This document shows positions 7,985-16,696 of a DNA stretch of 64,000 nt, in pieces. The number at the start of each line of letters is the position of its first letter. The first letter of the stretch is position 1. Under the pieces are notes generated by a model. It was not told the DNA's origin and ran no database searches. It was given only the letters and a program-made list of their open reading frames with translations. Made by a program: the position numbers and the translations under genes. The stretch is from Gemmatimonadaceae bacterium (lineage in GTDB: Bacteria > Gemmatimonadota > Gemmatimonadetes > Gemmatimonadales > Gemmatimonadaceae): assembly GCA_030835125.1 (NCBI GenBank), contig JAUQWM010000023.1:1-64000 (forward strand). The letters run 5' to 3'.

Positions 7985-9997
7985 ATGCCATACATCGCTC
8001 GAATGTCCTCGATTCCACGGCCGTCGCTCGACGGCCTGCGCACGGTGTTGTTCCCGCTGTTGCTGTCGCTGCTCGTCGCGTGCAGCGACGGGAGTACCGG
8101 CCCGGACTCAGGGCCCGTTGTCGACCGCGTTGTCGTCGAGCCGGCGCAGCACGCGCTCGTCGTCGGCGACCAGAAGGCCTACACCGTCCGCGTCCTCGAT
8201 GCCGCGGGCGACGAGATCGAGGGGCGCGCGATCGCCTGGTCCTCGACGTCGCCGCACGTGGCCACGGTGTCGAACGGCGGCGTCGTGACTGCCCTCGCGG
8301 TGGGCGCCACGTCCATCCGCGCGGTGGTCGACGGGAAGTCCGCCTCGGGCATCCTGGACGTGTCGCTGGCGCCGGTGGCCAGCGTGCAGGTCGAGCCCGC
8401 GGTGCTGACCCTCGTCGAGGGGAGCCAGCGCCTGCTCGGCGCGGTCGCCCGGGACGCCGCGGGGCGCCTGCTGAACGAACGCACCGCGACATGGACCACG
8501 ACCGATGCGTCGGTGGCGACGGTGTCCGCCGCGGGCACCCTCACCGCGCACTCGTCAGGCACCGCCACCATCCGGGCCACGATCGAGGGCGTGACCGCCG
8601 AATCGTTCGTGACCGTCGCCCTGGCGGTGGTCGACCAGGTGGAGCTGTCGCAGACCGACCTGTCGATCGAGGAAGGCGAGGCCGGCACGATCATCGCCGT
8701 CGCCAGGGATGCGGCGGGTCGCGTCGTCGACGGGCGCACGATCACCTGGGAGAGCAGCGATCCAGCGATCGTCGAGGTGGACGCCGGCGGACGCCTGCTC
8801 GGCAGGCAGAACGGTCGCGCGTACGTGACCGCCAGTGTGCAGGGGCGCAGCGCCACCGCCACCGTGAACGTGAGACTCGCGGCCGTGGCGTGGATCGGGA
8901 TCACCCCGACCCCGGTGGTCCTCGAGATCGGCGAGACGCGCCAGCTCCAGGCCATCCTCAAGGATGCCCGGGGTGCCGTCCTGCATGGGCGCACCGTCCA
9001 GTGGTCCGTCGATGGTCCGGCGGCCGCGGTCAATCCCGCTGGAATCGTGACCGGGAAGCAGAACGGCTACGTCACGATCTTCGCGAGGAGCGGTGGCATG
9101 ACCGGGGCGATCGCGGGGACGATCACCGAAGCCGGATCGTACGAGTTCGACCTCGTCTACTATCGCATGACCAATACCGGGCAGTCGGAGCTGTTCACGC
9201 TTCCCCTCGGCGCCGGTGCGGCGCCCGTCAAGCTGAATGCCGGGAACGTCTCGCGGTCGCCGTCGCCCTCGCCGGACGGGTCACGCATCGCCTTCGCCGT
9301 GTCGATGGACGTGCTGGGCAGCGGCGAGCGCATCGACGACATCTTCGCCGTCGATCGCAACGGGCTCAACATGCGCCGCCTGACCACCGCCGCCGGCGCG
9401 GACGACCAGCCGGCGTGGTCGCCGGCGGGGGGACGCATCGCCTATCACCACTGGGAGTGGGAGACGGCGGGCCGCTCCGACATCTGGATCATGAACGCCG
9501 ATGGCAGCGGCCAGGAAAACCTCACCGGCGACATGCCGGCAACCGGACAGCGCTCCTCGCCGGCCTGGACGCGCGACGGGTCGCGGATCGCGTTCGCCCA
9601 GTACGACAACACCGGGAGCGGGACGGTCGCGTCGATCTGGACGATGCGCGCCGACGGCTCCGACAAGCGGCAGGTCACCAGCACGTTGTCCGGATTCGAC
9701 GCCCTGCCGACGTGGAACCCGGACGGCATTCACATCGCCTTCATGCGCCACTACGCCAGCGACACCGACATCACGGTGGTCAACACGATCACGGGTGCGC
9801 TCCAGCGCCTGATCCTGCCGGGCCGCCAGTCGGATCCCGCCTGGTCGCCCGACGGCTCCCTGATCGCGTTCATGCAGCCGGACGGACCCGTGAACAACCT
9901 CTATACCATGCAGCCTAACGGGAGTCGCGTGCGACTCCGGACCCTCGATCCTGCCTGGGGCGGCGGACTCGGCCCCGCGTGGATCAACCGGCAATAG
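7985..9997 (+). CDS. BIG2 (Ig-like) repeat lipoprotein with C-terminal TolB-like propeller
   Basis: 670 residues; ATG start with GGGAGAAG upstream. The lipoprotein signal ends in LLSLLVAC (lipobox). About four tandem bacterial Ig-like group 2 domains follow (residues ~45-375), each with the pattern of a linker (VASVQVEPA), a WxSxDxxVA core (ITWESSDPAIVEV) and a GxATI ending. The C-terminal ~290 residues are PD40 blades (SPDGSRIAFA, WSPAGGRIAYH, WTRDGSRIAFA, WNPDGIHIAFM, WSPDGSLIAFM). It is probably an exposed, surface- or periplasm-anchored binding protein. It sits next to the putative SARP operator and is followed 14 bp later by another lipoprotein gene, so the two are likely co-transcribed. 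Confidence 0.88.
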   Translation: MPYIARMSSIPRPSLDGLRTVLFPLLLSLLVACSDGSTGPDSGPVVDRVVVEPAQHALVVGDQKAYTVRVLDAAGDEIEGRAIAWSSTSPHVATVSNGGVVTALAVGATSIRAVVDGKSASGILDVSLAPVASVQVEPAVLTLVEGSQRLLGAVARDAAGRLLNERTATWTTTDASVATVSAAGTLTAHSSGTATIRATIEGVTAESFVTVALAVVDQVELSQTDLSIEEGEAGTIIAVARDAAGRVVDGRTITWESSDPAIVEVDAGGRLLGRQNGRAYVTASVQGRSATATVNVRLAAVAWIGITPTPVVLEIGETRQLQAILKDARGAVLHGRTVQWSVDGPAAAVNPAGIVTGKQNGYVTIFARSGGMTGAIAGTITEAGSYEFDLVYYRMTNTGQSELFTLPLGAGAAPVKLNAGNVSRSPSPSPDGSRIAFAVSMDVLGSGERIDDIFAVDRNGLNMRRLTTAAGADDQPAWSPAGGRIAYHHWEWETAGRSDIWIMNADGSGQENLTGDMPATGQRSSPAWTRDGSRIAFAQYDNTGSGTVASIWTMRADGSDKRQVTSTLSGFDALPTWNPDGIHIAFMRHYASDTDITVVNTITGALQRLILPGRQSDPAWSPDGSLIAFMQPDGPVNNLYTMQPNGSRVRLRTLDPAWGGGLGPAWINRQ

Positions 9998-10011
9998 CAG
10001 GAGCCCTGATC

Positions 10012-10956
10012 ATGCCAACCAACAGGACCATTCAGGCGCTCGCCCCGGCCGCGCTGCTCGTGACGCTGGCGGCGTGCGCATCGGCCGGCGCGACCTTCCA
10101 CAGCGGCGTTGGCGACACGTACCTCGAGCGCCCGCCATACTCGGCGGGTGCGTCCATGGCGGTGGTGGGCGCCGACGGTGGACGTATCGGGCACGTGCCG
10201 ATCGCCTTCCAGCGCGGGGCGGCGCAGGAACCGATGTTCGACCCACGCCATGGGCGCGGCACACCCATCGACTCACTGCTCGATGAAATGAATGCCTGGC
10301 TCGACGGTCTCGGGGCCTCCACCACCCTCGTGGCCGCCACCGACCCCACGCTATCCCGCGTCGAGCGGCGGATCCCGCCCGATGTACGGTTTGGCTGCAT
10401 CACGGAATCCGGCGCGCCGGGGAACGACTGCGCCGAGCGCGGCGACAGTGCACTCGGTCGCGGGCCACAGCGCATGCTGCTCGCCGTTGGACGCCCTTCC
10501 GCGGCCTGGACGGCATGGATCGGTGACGCGATGCGAGCGTCACAGGTCGATCGCGCGCTCGTGATCACGCTGGAGGTGGGCAACTACCTCATGAAGCAGG
10601 AAGGACTGTCTGGATCGAAGTTCGTCGAACTCGGGACCGGAAATCGCGCGCGACTGCCCTGGCTGACGTCGCTGGAGACCCCGGTGAGCGTGCTGCAGCT
10701 GACGGCCGCGCTGGTGGATGGTGCGGGCAAGGCCGTTCGGATTGGTGCCGAGGGGTTCTACGCACTGCGCACCCGCCTGGTCGTGAGCGCGATCGGCGGC
10801 CAGGAACTGCTGGGCGATGGCGACGTGCGGAGCGCGGGATCGTCGCGTCGCGACGACTTGCCCGGTGCACCACTCGCCTGGCAGGTGGCGCTCCGCGAAC
10901 TGGTCGGGCGGGTCACGGGCCGCGAGGTCGCCACGACGGCCGGCGCCGCGCGGTAA
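10012..10956 (+). CDS. Lipoprotein of unknown function
   Basis: 314 residues from ATG with a GCAGGAG ribosome binding site. N-terminal lipoprotein signal (APAALLVTLAAC). The mature part is globular, without recognisable catalytic motif; it has two Cys (FGCITESGAPGNDCAERG) that could form a disulphide. I do not recognise a family. Position directly after the BIG2/propeller lipoprotein suggests a shared transcript and envelope location. Confidence 0.75.
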   Translation: MPTNRTIQALAPAALLVTLAACASAGATFHSGVGDTYLERPPYSAGASMAVVGADGGRIGHVPIAFQRGAAQEPMFDPRHGRGTPIDSLLDEMNAWLDGLGASTTLVAATDPTLSRVERRIPPDVRFGCITESGAPGNDCAERGDSALGRGPQRMLLAVGRPSAAWTAWIGDAMRASQVDRALVITLEVGNYLMKQEGLSGSKFVELGTGNRARLPWLTSLETPVSVLQLTAALVDGAGKAVRIGAEGFYALRTRLVVSAIGGQELLGDGDVRSAGSSRRDDLPGAPLAWQVALRELVGRVTGREVATTAGAAR

Positions 10957-10971
10957 TCCGTCCGGGCAGCG

Positions 10972-11000
10972 ATCGACCGGCGCTCATGGTGCCGGTCGAT
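10972..11000 (+). terminator. 10-bp perfect hairpin after the lipoprotein gene
   Basis: ATCGACCGGC (10972-10981) pairs perfectly with GCCGGTCGAT (10991-11000) across a 9-nt loop. It lies 16 bp after the lipoprotein stop. There is no U-run, so it may be a terminator of weak type, an RNA end-protecting stem or an operator for the next gene, whose candidate -10 follows 10 bp later. Confidence 0.4.
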
Positions 11001-11009
11001 TCGCGCTGG

Positions 11010-11015
11010 CATAAT
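11010..11015 (+). promoter_or_regulatory. Candidate -10 element (CATAAT) five bases before the next ATG
   Basis: CATAAT is one base off TATAAT and is an AT-rich patch in a GC-rich spacer. The ATG of the exonuclease gene begins at 11021, so transcription from this element would start at or near the start codon and give a leaderless or nearly leaderless mRNA. No convincing -35 is seen. Confidence 0.3.
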
Positions 11016-11020
11016 CCGCC

Positions 11021-11890
11021 ATGCGCATTCACCTCGTTGACGGCACCTATGAGCTGTTTCGCTCCTACTTCGGCGCCCCGAAGGTCCTGCACGACGGTCG
11101 GGAAGTCGGGGCGACGCGCGGCATCATGCGGTCCCTGCTCTCGCTGCTTCGCGAGGACGGCGTCACCCACGTCGGGATCGCCTTCGATACGGTGATCGAG
11201 TCGTTTCGCAATGACCTGTTCGCCGGCTACAAGACCGGCGAGGGTGTGCCGGAGGACCTGATGTCGCAGTTCCCGCTCGCCGAACGGGCCGCCGAGGCGC
11301 TGGGGGTGACCGTGTGGCGGATGGTGGAGTTCGAGTGCGATGACGCGCTCGCGACCTTTGCCGCGCGCGCTGCAGAAGATCCCGCGGTGGAGCAGGTCGT
11401 CATCTGCTCTCCGGACAAGGACCTCACGCAGTGCGTGCGCGGTTCGCGCGTGGTCTGCTACGATCGCATGCGCCGCCGGATGCTCGATGAAGCCGGTGTC
11501 GTGGAGAAGTTCGGTATCCCGCCGGCTTCCATTCCCGACTGGCTGGCACTCGTCGGCGATGATGCCGACGGGATCCCGGGCGTTCCGCGCTGGGGCGCGC
11601 GTTCGGCCTCCGTTGTCCTGGCCTGCTACGGACATGTCGACGCCATCCCGGACGAGGCCTCGAAATGGAAGGTCGCTGTGCGTGGTGCCCCGGCGCTCGC
11701 CGAAAGCCTGCGCCATCACCGGATCGAGGTCGGTCTCTACCGGACGCTGGCGACCCTGCGCACCGATGTCCCGCTCACCGAGGCCGTCGGCGACCTCCGC
11801 TGGCACGGTGCGGTGGGGCCGCTGATGGAGGCGGTCTGCCGTGAGACCGGTGACGATGAGCTCGTCGGGCGCGTGGACCGATGGCGTTGA
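11021..11890 (+). CDS. 5'-3' exonuclease / flap endonuclease-like protein
   Basis: 289 residues. The sequence matches the stand-alone 5' nuclease (PIN/FEN) fold: N-terminal HLVDGTYELFRSYF with the first metal Asp, the arch-region lysine/arginine stretch (FAGYKTGE), the central acidic cluster FECDDALA and ICSPDKDLTQCV, and the helix-hairpin-helix entrance WLALVGDDADGIPGVPRWG. It corresponds to the exonuclease domain found at the N-terminus of DNA polymerase I, here as a separate protein. Probable role: removal of flaps or RNA primers in the cytoplasm. Confidence 0.88.
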   Translation: MRIHLVDGTYELFRSYFGAPKVLHDGREVGATRGIMRSLLSLLREDGVTHVGIAFDTVIESFRNDLFAGYKTGEGVPEDLMSQFPLAERAAEALGVTVWRMVEFECDDALATFAARAAEDPAVEQVVICSPDKDLTQCVRGSRVVCYDRMRRRMLDEAGVVEKFGIPPASIPDWLALVGDDADGIPGVPRWGARSASVVLACYGHVDAIPDEASKWKVAVRGAPALAESLRHHRIEVGLYRTLATLRTDVPLTEAVGDLRWHGAVGPLMEAVCRETGDDELVGRVDRWR

Positions 11891-11943
11891 ACCGCGCGCG
11901 GTGTTGATTGTACCACTGACACCGCACGGGCCGGAGGGATCGT

Positions 11944-12771
11944 ATGCGTTGGCAGGATCTCAAGCGCAGCAGCAACGTCCAGGACCGCCGCGGCATGCGA
12001 GGCGGCCTTCCCGTCACGGGCGGGCTCGGACTCGTCGTCGTCCTCATCGTTGCACTGGTCACCGGGGTGAACCCGCTCACCCTGCTCGAGGGCGGTGGCA
12101 CGGCACCGGGCACGGAGGTGGCGGGCCCACCGGGAGAGGATCCCATGCGCGACTTCATCTCGGCGGTGCTCGGCAGCACCGAGGAGACCTGGGGATCGCT
12201 CTTCTCGGCTTCGGGGCAGGCGTATCGCGAACCGGCGCTCGTGATCTTCAGCGGTGCGACGCAGTCCGGCTGCGGCGTCGGCCAGTCGGCGATGGGGCCG
12301 TTCTACTGCCCGAACGACCAGACGGTGTACATCGACCTTTCCTTCTATGACGACCTCCGGAGCCGCTTCCAGGCGCCCGGAGACTTCGCCCAGGCCTATG
12401 TGATCGCGCACGAGGTGGGTCACCACGTGCAGAACCTGCTGGGCACGATGGACCAGGTTCACCAGGCGCGGGGCTCGCAGGACGAGGTGGCGGCGAACGC
12501 GATGTCCGTGCGACTCGAACTCCAGGCCGACTGCTACGCGGGGCTGTGGGCGCACCACGCCGAGCGCGCGCGGGCGATCCTGGAATCGGGCGACGTCGAG
12601 GAGGCACTGGGCGCCGCGAGCGCGATCGGTGACGACCGGATCCAGCGACAGACGCAGGGGACCATCGTCCCCGAGAGCTTCACCCACGGCACGTCGGCGC
12701 AACGGGTGGAGTGGTTCCGCCGTGGGCTGCAGCAGGGCACCACCAGCGCCTGCAATACGTTCGACCGGTAG
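11944..12771 (+). CDS. YpfJ/KPN_02809-family neutral zinc metallopeptidase
   Basis: 275 residues. A membrane helix near residues 27-43 follows a short basic N-terminus (MRWQDLKRSSNVQDRRG), a hallmark of the family. Metallopeptidase signature HEVGHH (HExxH) is in the middle, with downstream RLELQADCYAGLWAHH providing the third ligand region. The two Cys around SGCGVGQSAMGPFYCP are conserved in the family. The active domain is predicted outside the cytoplasm. Physiological substrate is unknown. Confidence 0.88.
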   Translation: MRWQDLKRSSNVQDRRGMRGGLPVTGGLGLVVVLIVALVTGVNPLTLLEGGGTAPGTEVAGPPGEDPMRDFISAVLGSTEETWGSLFSASGQAYREPALVIFSGATQSGCGVGQSAMGPFYCPNDQTVYIDLSFYDDLRSRFQAPGDFAQAYVIAHEVGHHVQNLLGTMDQVHQARGSQDEVAANAMSVRLELQADCYAGLWAHHAERARAILESGDVEEALGAASAIGDDRIQRQTQGTIVPESFTHGTSAQRVEWFRRGLQQGTTSACNTFDR

Positions 12772-12890
12772 CTGGGCGGGATAGATCCCCTGGGACGGAC
12801 GGCCTGAACCGATTGCCGCCCACCCGGCGCCGGGGCATACTCAAGCGTCGAGCAGTATCCGCAACTCTCTGATGAATGGAGTCTATCACC

Positions 12891-13286
12891 ATGAAAGCGG
12901 TCTCCCGCGCGCTCATTGCGCTCACCATGCTGGCGGTCCTGGTCGTGCCCGCCGCCGCGCAGAACGCGCCGAAGCTGGACCTCACCGGCAGTTGGGCCTT
13001 CACGGTGGTCTATGAAGGCGGATCGGGTTCACCGACCGTCACGCTGACCCAGAAAGGCGACTCGCTGACCGGACGCTACAGCTCCCAGGTCTTTGGTGAA
13101 CTCGAGGTCAAGGGGAGCATCAAGGGCGCGGAATTCTCGTTTGGCTTCACGACGGCCGCCGGTGGCGACTCGTTCTCCATGACGTTCACGGGCACGCAGG
13201 AGAATGCCGATGCGCTGAAGGGCTCGGTGAGCATGGGTGAGATGGGGTCCGGCACCTTCACGGCGAAGCGAAACAAGAGCCCGTAA
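12891..13286 (+). CDS. Small secreted beta-rich protein (paralogue of 33852-34235)
   Basis: 131 residues with a signal peptide (ALTMLAVLVVPAAAQ). The mature part reads LDLTGSWAFTVVYEGG, VTLTQKGDSLTGRYSS, GELEVKGSIKG and GTFTAKRN, a repeating strand pattern that suggests a small beta-barrel or lipocalin-like sandwich. The same GxW...LxQxGDSLxGRY...GxLEVxGxxKG framework appears in the gene at 33852. No catalytic residues are apparent; a periplasmic binding role is plausible. Single gene, start chosen at the ATG that begins the signal peptide. Confidence 0.75.
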   Translation: MKAVSRALIALTMLAVLVVPAAAQNAPKLDLTGSWAFTVVYEGGSGSPTVTLTQKGDSLTGRYSSQVFGELEVKGSIKGAEFSFGFTTAAGGDSFSMTFTGTQENADALKGSVSMGEMGSGTFTAKRNKSP

Positions 13287-13342
13287 GCCGGCAGCGGCGA
13301 GCGCGGGATCCCGAACACTGGCATGGTCGTGTCCGGGGTCCC

Positions 13343-14521
13343 TCAGAGGTTGCGAGCCGCCTCCCTCGCGCACTCGGCCAGCACGGCGGCACCGACGAAG
13401 ATGCTCGCCTCGGCCGCGACGAACCCCGGACTGTGTGCCGGCGCCGGTGATCCGCCGGGCTCCCGTGCGCCGATGCGCAGGAAGCAGCCGGGGATGTGTT
13501 CCATGTAGCAGGCGAAGTCCTCGCCGCCCATGTTCGTCACACCGAACGGCACTACGCTCCCGGTGCCCAGCACCCGCTCGGCGGCCGCACGGGCCCAGCG
13601 CGCCTCACGGGCGGGATTGACGATCGGCGGCGGGCCACGCTCGATCGTCACCAGCGCGGACGCCCCGTGCGCTGCCGCGACCGCCGTGGCGACGGCCCCG
13701 ACCTCGTCGTGCAGCAGGCGGCGCACGTCGGGGTGCATCGCCCGCAGCGTGCCGGAGAGGTCCACCCGTTCCGGGATCACGTTAGGCGCACTGCCACCGT
13801 GGATCGAACCGACGGAGACCACCGCGGCCGCGCCGGGATCCAGCCGCCGCGAGACGATGGTCTGCAGCGCCAGCACGATCGCCGATGCCGCCACGACGGG
13901 GTCCACCCCCTCGTGCGGGCGGGCCCCGTGCGCCCCCTTCCCCTGGACGACGATCGAGAATGCGTCGGCCGACGCCGCCAGCGGCCCGGCCTCGGCCACG
14001 ACCTGCCCCACCGGGAAGCGCCGGTCCACGTGACCGCCGAAGATCGCCGAGACGCCATCCAGGGCGCCGCTCGCCAGGATCGCCGCCGCCCCCGCGCCCA
14101 CTTCCTCCGCGGGCTGGAGCACGATCACGACGTCGCCTCGCGCCGGCGCGCGCACCAGCAGCATCGCCGCACCCACCGCCCAGGTCGCGTGCACGTCGTG
14201 GCCGCACGCGTGCATGACCCCGTCGACCTCCGACGCGAAGGGAAGGCCCGTCGCCTCCTGGATCGGCAGCGCGTCGATGTCGCCGCGGACGGCGACCACC
14301 GGCGCCGCCGGGTCCGTCCCGCGCACCCGGGCCACGACGCCGGTTCCCGCGACACGCCGGACCTCGGAGAGCCCGAGCTCGCCTAGCGCCTCCTCGAGCC
14401 GCGCGGCGGTGCGCTCCTCCTTCCAGGAGAGCTCCGGGTGCCGGTGGAGGGCGCGTCGGAGGCTGACGAGCCGCTCACGCTCGTCGTCCGTGAAGTGCCG
14501 CTCTGCCGAGTCCGGGGACAT
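13343..14521 (-). CDS. M20 family amidohydrolase (N-acyl-amino-acid deacylase type)
   Basis: 392 residues from ATG at 14521; frame extension further upstream only translates tandem repeat DNA, so it was rejected. Family features: MHACGHDVHATWAVGA (metal-binding His/Asp), QPAEEVGAGAAAIL (catalytic Glu pair), FGGHVDRRFPVG, GAHGARPHEGVDP in the lid/dimer domain, and NMGGEDFACY near the C-terminus. M20D members hydrolyse N-acyl amino acids or hippurate. It follows a racemase and a GNAT gene on the same strand, fitting the L-desuccinylase step of the known N-succinylamino-acid pathway. Confidence 0.85.
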   Translation of the reverse strand: MSPDSAERHFTDDERERLVSLRRALHRHPELSWKEERTAARLEEALGELGLSEVRRVAGTGVVARVRGTDPAAPVVAVRGDIDALPIQEATGLPFASEVDGVMHACGHDVHATWAVGAAMLLVRAPARGDVVIVLQPAEEVGAGAAAILASGALDGVSAIFGGHVDRRFPVGQVVAEAGPLAASADAFSIVVQGKGAHGARPHEGVDPVVAASAIVLALQTIVSRRLDPGAAAVVSVGSIHGGSAPNVIPERVDLSGTLRAMHPDVRRLLHDEVGAVATAVAAAHGASALVTIERGPPPIVNPAREARWARAAAERVLGTGSVVPFGVTNMGGEDFACYMEHIPGCFLRIGAREPGGSPAPAHSPGFVAAEASIFVGAAVLAECAREAARNL

Positions 14522-14527
14522 GAGGGC

Positions 14528-14602
<75 letters not shown>

Positions 14603-14606
<4 letters not shown>

Positions 14607-15718
14607 GAACACCGGTGTTTCCGCACGGTGAGCGCCTCCACCCGTTCCACGTCCACCTCGACTCCCAATCCTGCGGTCTTCGGCACCATGATCGTTCCGT
14701 GATCGGTCATCGTCCATTCCGGCGTGACGATGTCGCGCTCCCAGTAGCGCGCGCTGGGTGAGACGTCACCCGGCTTCACGAAACCGGGGAGCGAGGCCAG
14801 CGCGACGTTATAAGCCCGGCCGATTCCGCTCTCGAGCATGCCGCCACACCAGACCGGGATGCCGTTCGACGCGCAGAAGTCGTGGATGGCCACTGAGGCC
14901 GCCAGTCCGCCGACGCGGCCCGGCTTGATGTTCACGATCCGCCCGCTCCCCAGCGCCACCATGTCCTGCGCCCGCTCGAGCGAGGTGATCGACTCGTCGA
15001 GGCAGATCGGCGTCCGTAGCCGGCGCTGGAGCTCGGCATGCCTGACGAGGTCGTCCCACGCCAGCGGCTGCTCGATCATCATCAGCCCCAGGTCGTCGAG
15101 CGCCGCCAGCGACTCGGCGTTGTCGAGCGTGTAGGCATTGTTGGCGTCGGCCATCAGGGGCGCGTCCGGGCCGGCCGCGGTGCGGGCGGCCCGGACGTAC
15201 TCCACGTCCGCTCCCGGCTGGATCTTGATCTTCACCTTGCGATACCCGCCCGCCAGCGCGGCCATCACCCGGGTGACCAGCGCCTCCGGCGAGGACTGGA
15301 TGCCGAGCGAGATCCCGACCTCGATCTCACGTCGCGTCCCGCCCAGCAATTGCGATAGCGGGAGGCCCAGCATCGTCGCCTCGAGGCCCCACATCCCCAT
15401 CTCCACCGCGGCCTTCGCCATCAGGTGGCCACGGATGTCCTGCTCCAGGTGCGGCAGGACGGCCGGTGCCTCGATCTCATGGCCGAGAACCCGCGGCGCC
15501 AGCCACTCGGTGATCGCGTGCCAGGCGGTATCGATCGTCTCCGGCGAGTAGTTGGGCGTCTCGCCCGCCACGCATTCGCTCCAGGCCACCGCCCCGGACA
15601 CGTCCCGCAATTCGAGCAGCGCGATCCGCCGCTCGGACACCACGCCTGACGAGATCCGGAATGGTTCCTTGAGCGGGAGCCGGATCTCGCGCAGGGTGAT
15701 CGTTTCGAGTCGGATCAT
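14603..15718 (-). CDS. o-Succinylbenzoate synthase / N-succinylamino-acid racemase (enolase superfamily)
   Basis: 371 residues from the ATG at 15718 (ATGA overlap with the GNAT gene). All enolase-superfamily residues for OSBS/NSAR are present: KVKIKIQPG (K163, K165), MADANNAY (D191), IEQPLAWDD (E216), CLDES (D241) and NIKPGRVGG (K265). The numbering is close to that of the Amycolatopsis enzyme. OSBS makes the menaquinone precursor; the same fold also racemises N-succinylamino acids. The flanking GNAT and M20 deacylase genes favour the racemase role, but a UbiA/MenA gene at 41932 keeps menaquinone synthesis possible. The last codon overlaps a 7-bp repeat array. Confidence 0.85.
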
Positions 15719-16524
15719 GCGCTTGCTGGTCCGCGGGGTTCGAGTCGGTAGAACGGCAGGCCGCCGGAGGGCCGGGTGAACGCCGTCACAACGTAGCCCG
15801 CGGAGAGCCACGCCGTCATGACCTCGCGGATGGCGAGCCGCCAGCGCATCGCGAACGTCCGCCCGAGCGACTGAATGGCGCCGAGGTCCGTCGGAACCTG
15901 GACGCCGATCGCCGGCGGGCGTTGCCCGAAGGCAGGGAGGAGTGCCGTCGTTGGCAGGCCATCGACGCCGAGCGGATTCGCCAGGGGACCCTCACCACGG
16001 TCGGCGGGCCTCGAATCCGGCCTCGCAACGTCGGTCAGCTTCCACAGAACCACGAACCGGTCGGTCGGGAGTGACCCGTGCAGCGTGCTTCCCGTGTTCG
16101 ACCCGTACATGTCGACCACGTACTCGACCGGCACGGCCCCGAGGCGGTTGATGTTGAAGTGCGCATTGCCCGCCTGGAGCGGGTCGAAGGTCCAGAGCAT
16201 CGAACGCACCCCGAGGGCAACCACCTTGTCGCGCTGGAAGGCCTTGAGTTGCTCGCCGATCCCCTGGCCACGCAGCACATGCTTTACCGCGAGCATGTCC
16301 GACCAGTGCACGAGTTCCCCGTCGCGAACGCCTGTGAGCCCGAAGACGAAGCCGACCATTTCATCATTGTCATTGAACGCACCGGCGGCGACCCCGCCGA
16401 TCTTCTGCGTGACTCGCAGGATGGCCGTGGGCACACGTTCCGAGAACCCGGCGCCCCAGGTCTCCTCCTGCAGGGCGACACAGGCGGCGTAGTCGTCGAG
16501 CGAACTGAGGTCGCGAATCTTCAA
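15715..16524 (-). CDS. GNAT-family acyltransferase (COG3375-like)
   Basis: 269 residues, starting at TTG (16524) immediately next to a heptad repeat; no classical ribosome binding site is visible. N-terminal GNAT elements: VALQEETWGAGFSERVP, a strand with MVGFVFGLTG, and the acyl-CoA loop VLRGQGIGEQLKAFQRD (RGxGIG). Then FDPLQAGNAHFNINRLGAVPVEYV, the signature of this predicted acetyltransferase family often found with OSBS/NSAR genes. Proposed role: N-succinylation of amino acids for the downstream racemase. Overlap ATGA with the racemase indicates coupled translation. Confidence 0.82.
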   Translation of the reverse strand: MKIRDLSSLDDYAACVALQEETWGAGFSERVPTAILRVTQKIGGVAAGAFNDNDEMVGFVFGLTGVRDGELVHWSDMLAVKHVLRGQGIGEQLKAFQRDKVVALGVRSMLWTFDPLQAGNAHFNINRLGAVPVEYVVDMYGSNTGSTLHGSLPTDRFVVLWKLTDVARPDSRPADRGEGPLANPLGVDGLPTTALLPAFGQRPPAIGVQVPTDLGAIQSLGRTFAMRWRLAIREVMTAWLSAGYVVTAFTRPSGGLPFYRLEPRGPASA

Positions 16525-16532
16525 GGGGTCGG

Positions 16533-16574
16533 GAATCGGGAATCGGGAATCGGGATTCGTGACTCGTGACTCGG
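16533..16574. repeat. Heptanucleotide array GAATCGG / GACTCGT (6 units)
   Basis: Six consecutive 7-bp units: GAATCGG three times, then GATTCGT, GACTCGT, GACTCGG. The array begins 8 bp upstream of the TTG start of the leftward GNAT gene and occupies the space where its ribosome binding site would lie. A unit closely related to GAATCGG also forms the array at 40956. Confidence 0.88.
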
Positions 16575-16674
16575 CAGGTCAACTGCACGCCGGCGCGAGG
16601 TGGACAGGACTGGTCGCTGCCTGCAAGATCAGGCATCTCCCGCCGCGAGGCCAGACGTTGCTCAGCCGAGTCAG

Positions 16675-16695
16675 GCGTCACGAGTCACGAATCAC
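16675..16695. repeat. Heptanucleotide array GCGTCAC, GAGTCAC, GAATCAC (3 units)
   Basis: Three 7-bp units directly before the probable TTG start of the D-aminoacylase lipoprotein. Same family as the arrays at 14565, 19869, 22738 and 56380. Confidence 0.75.
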
Positions 16696-16696
16696 G

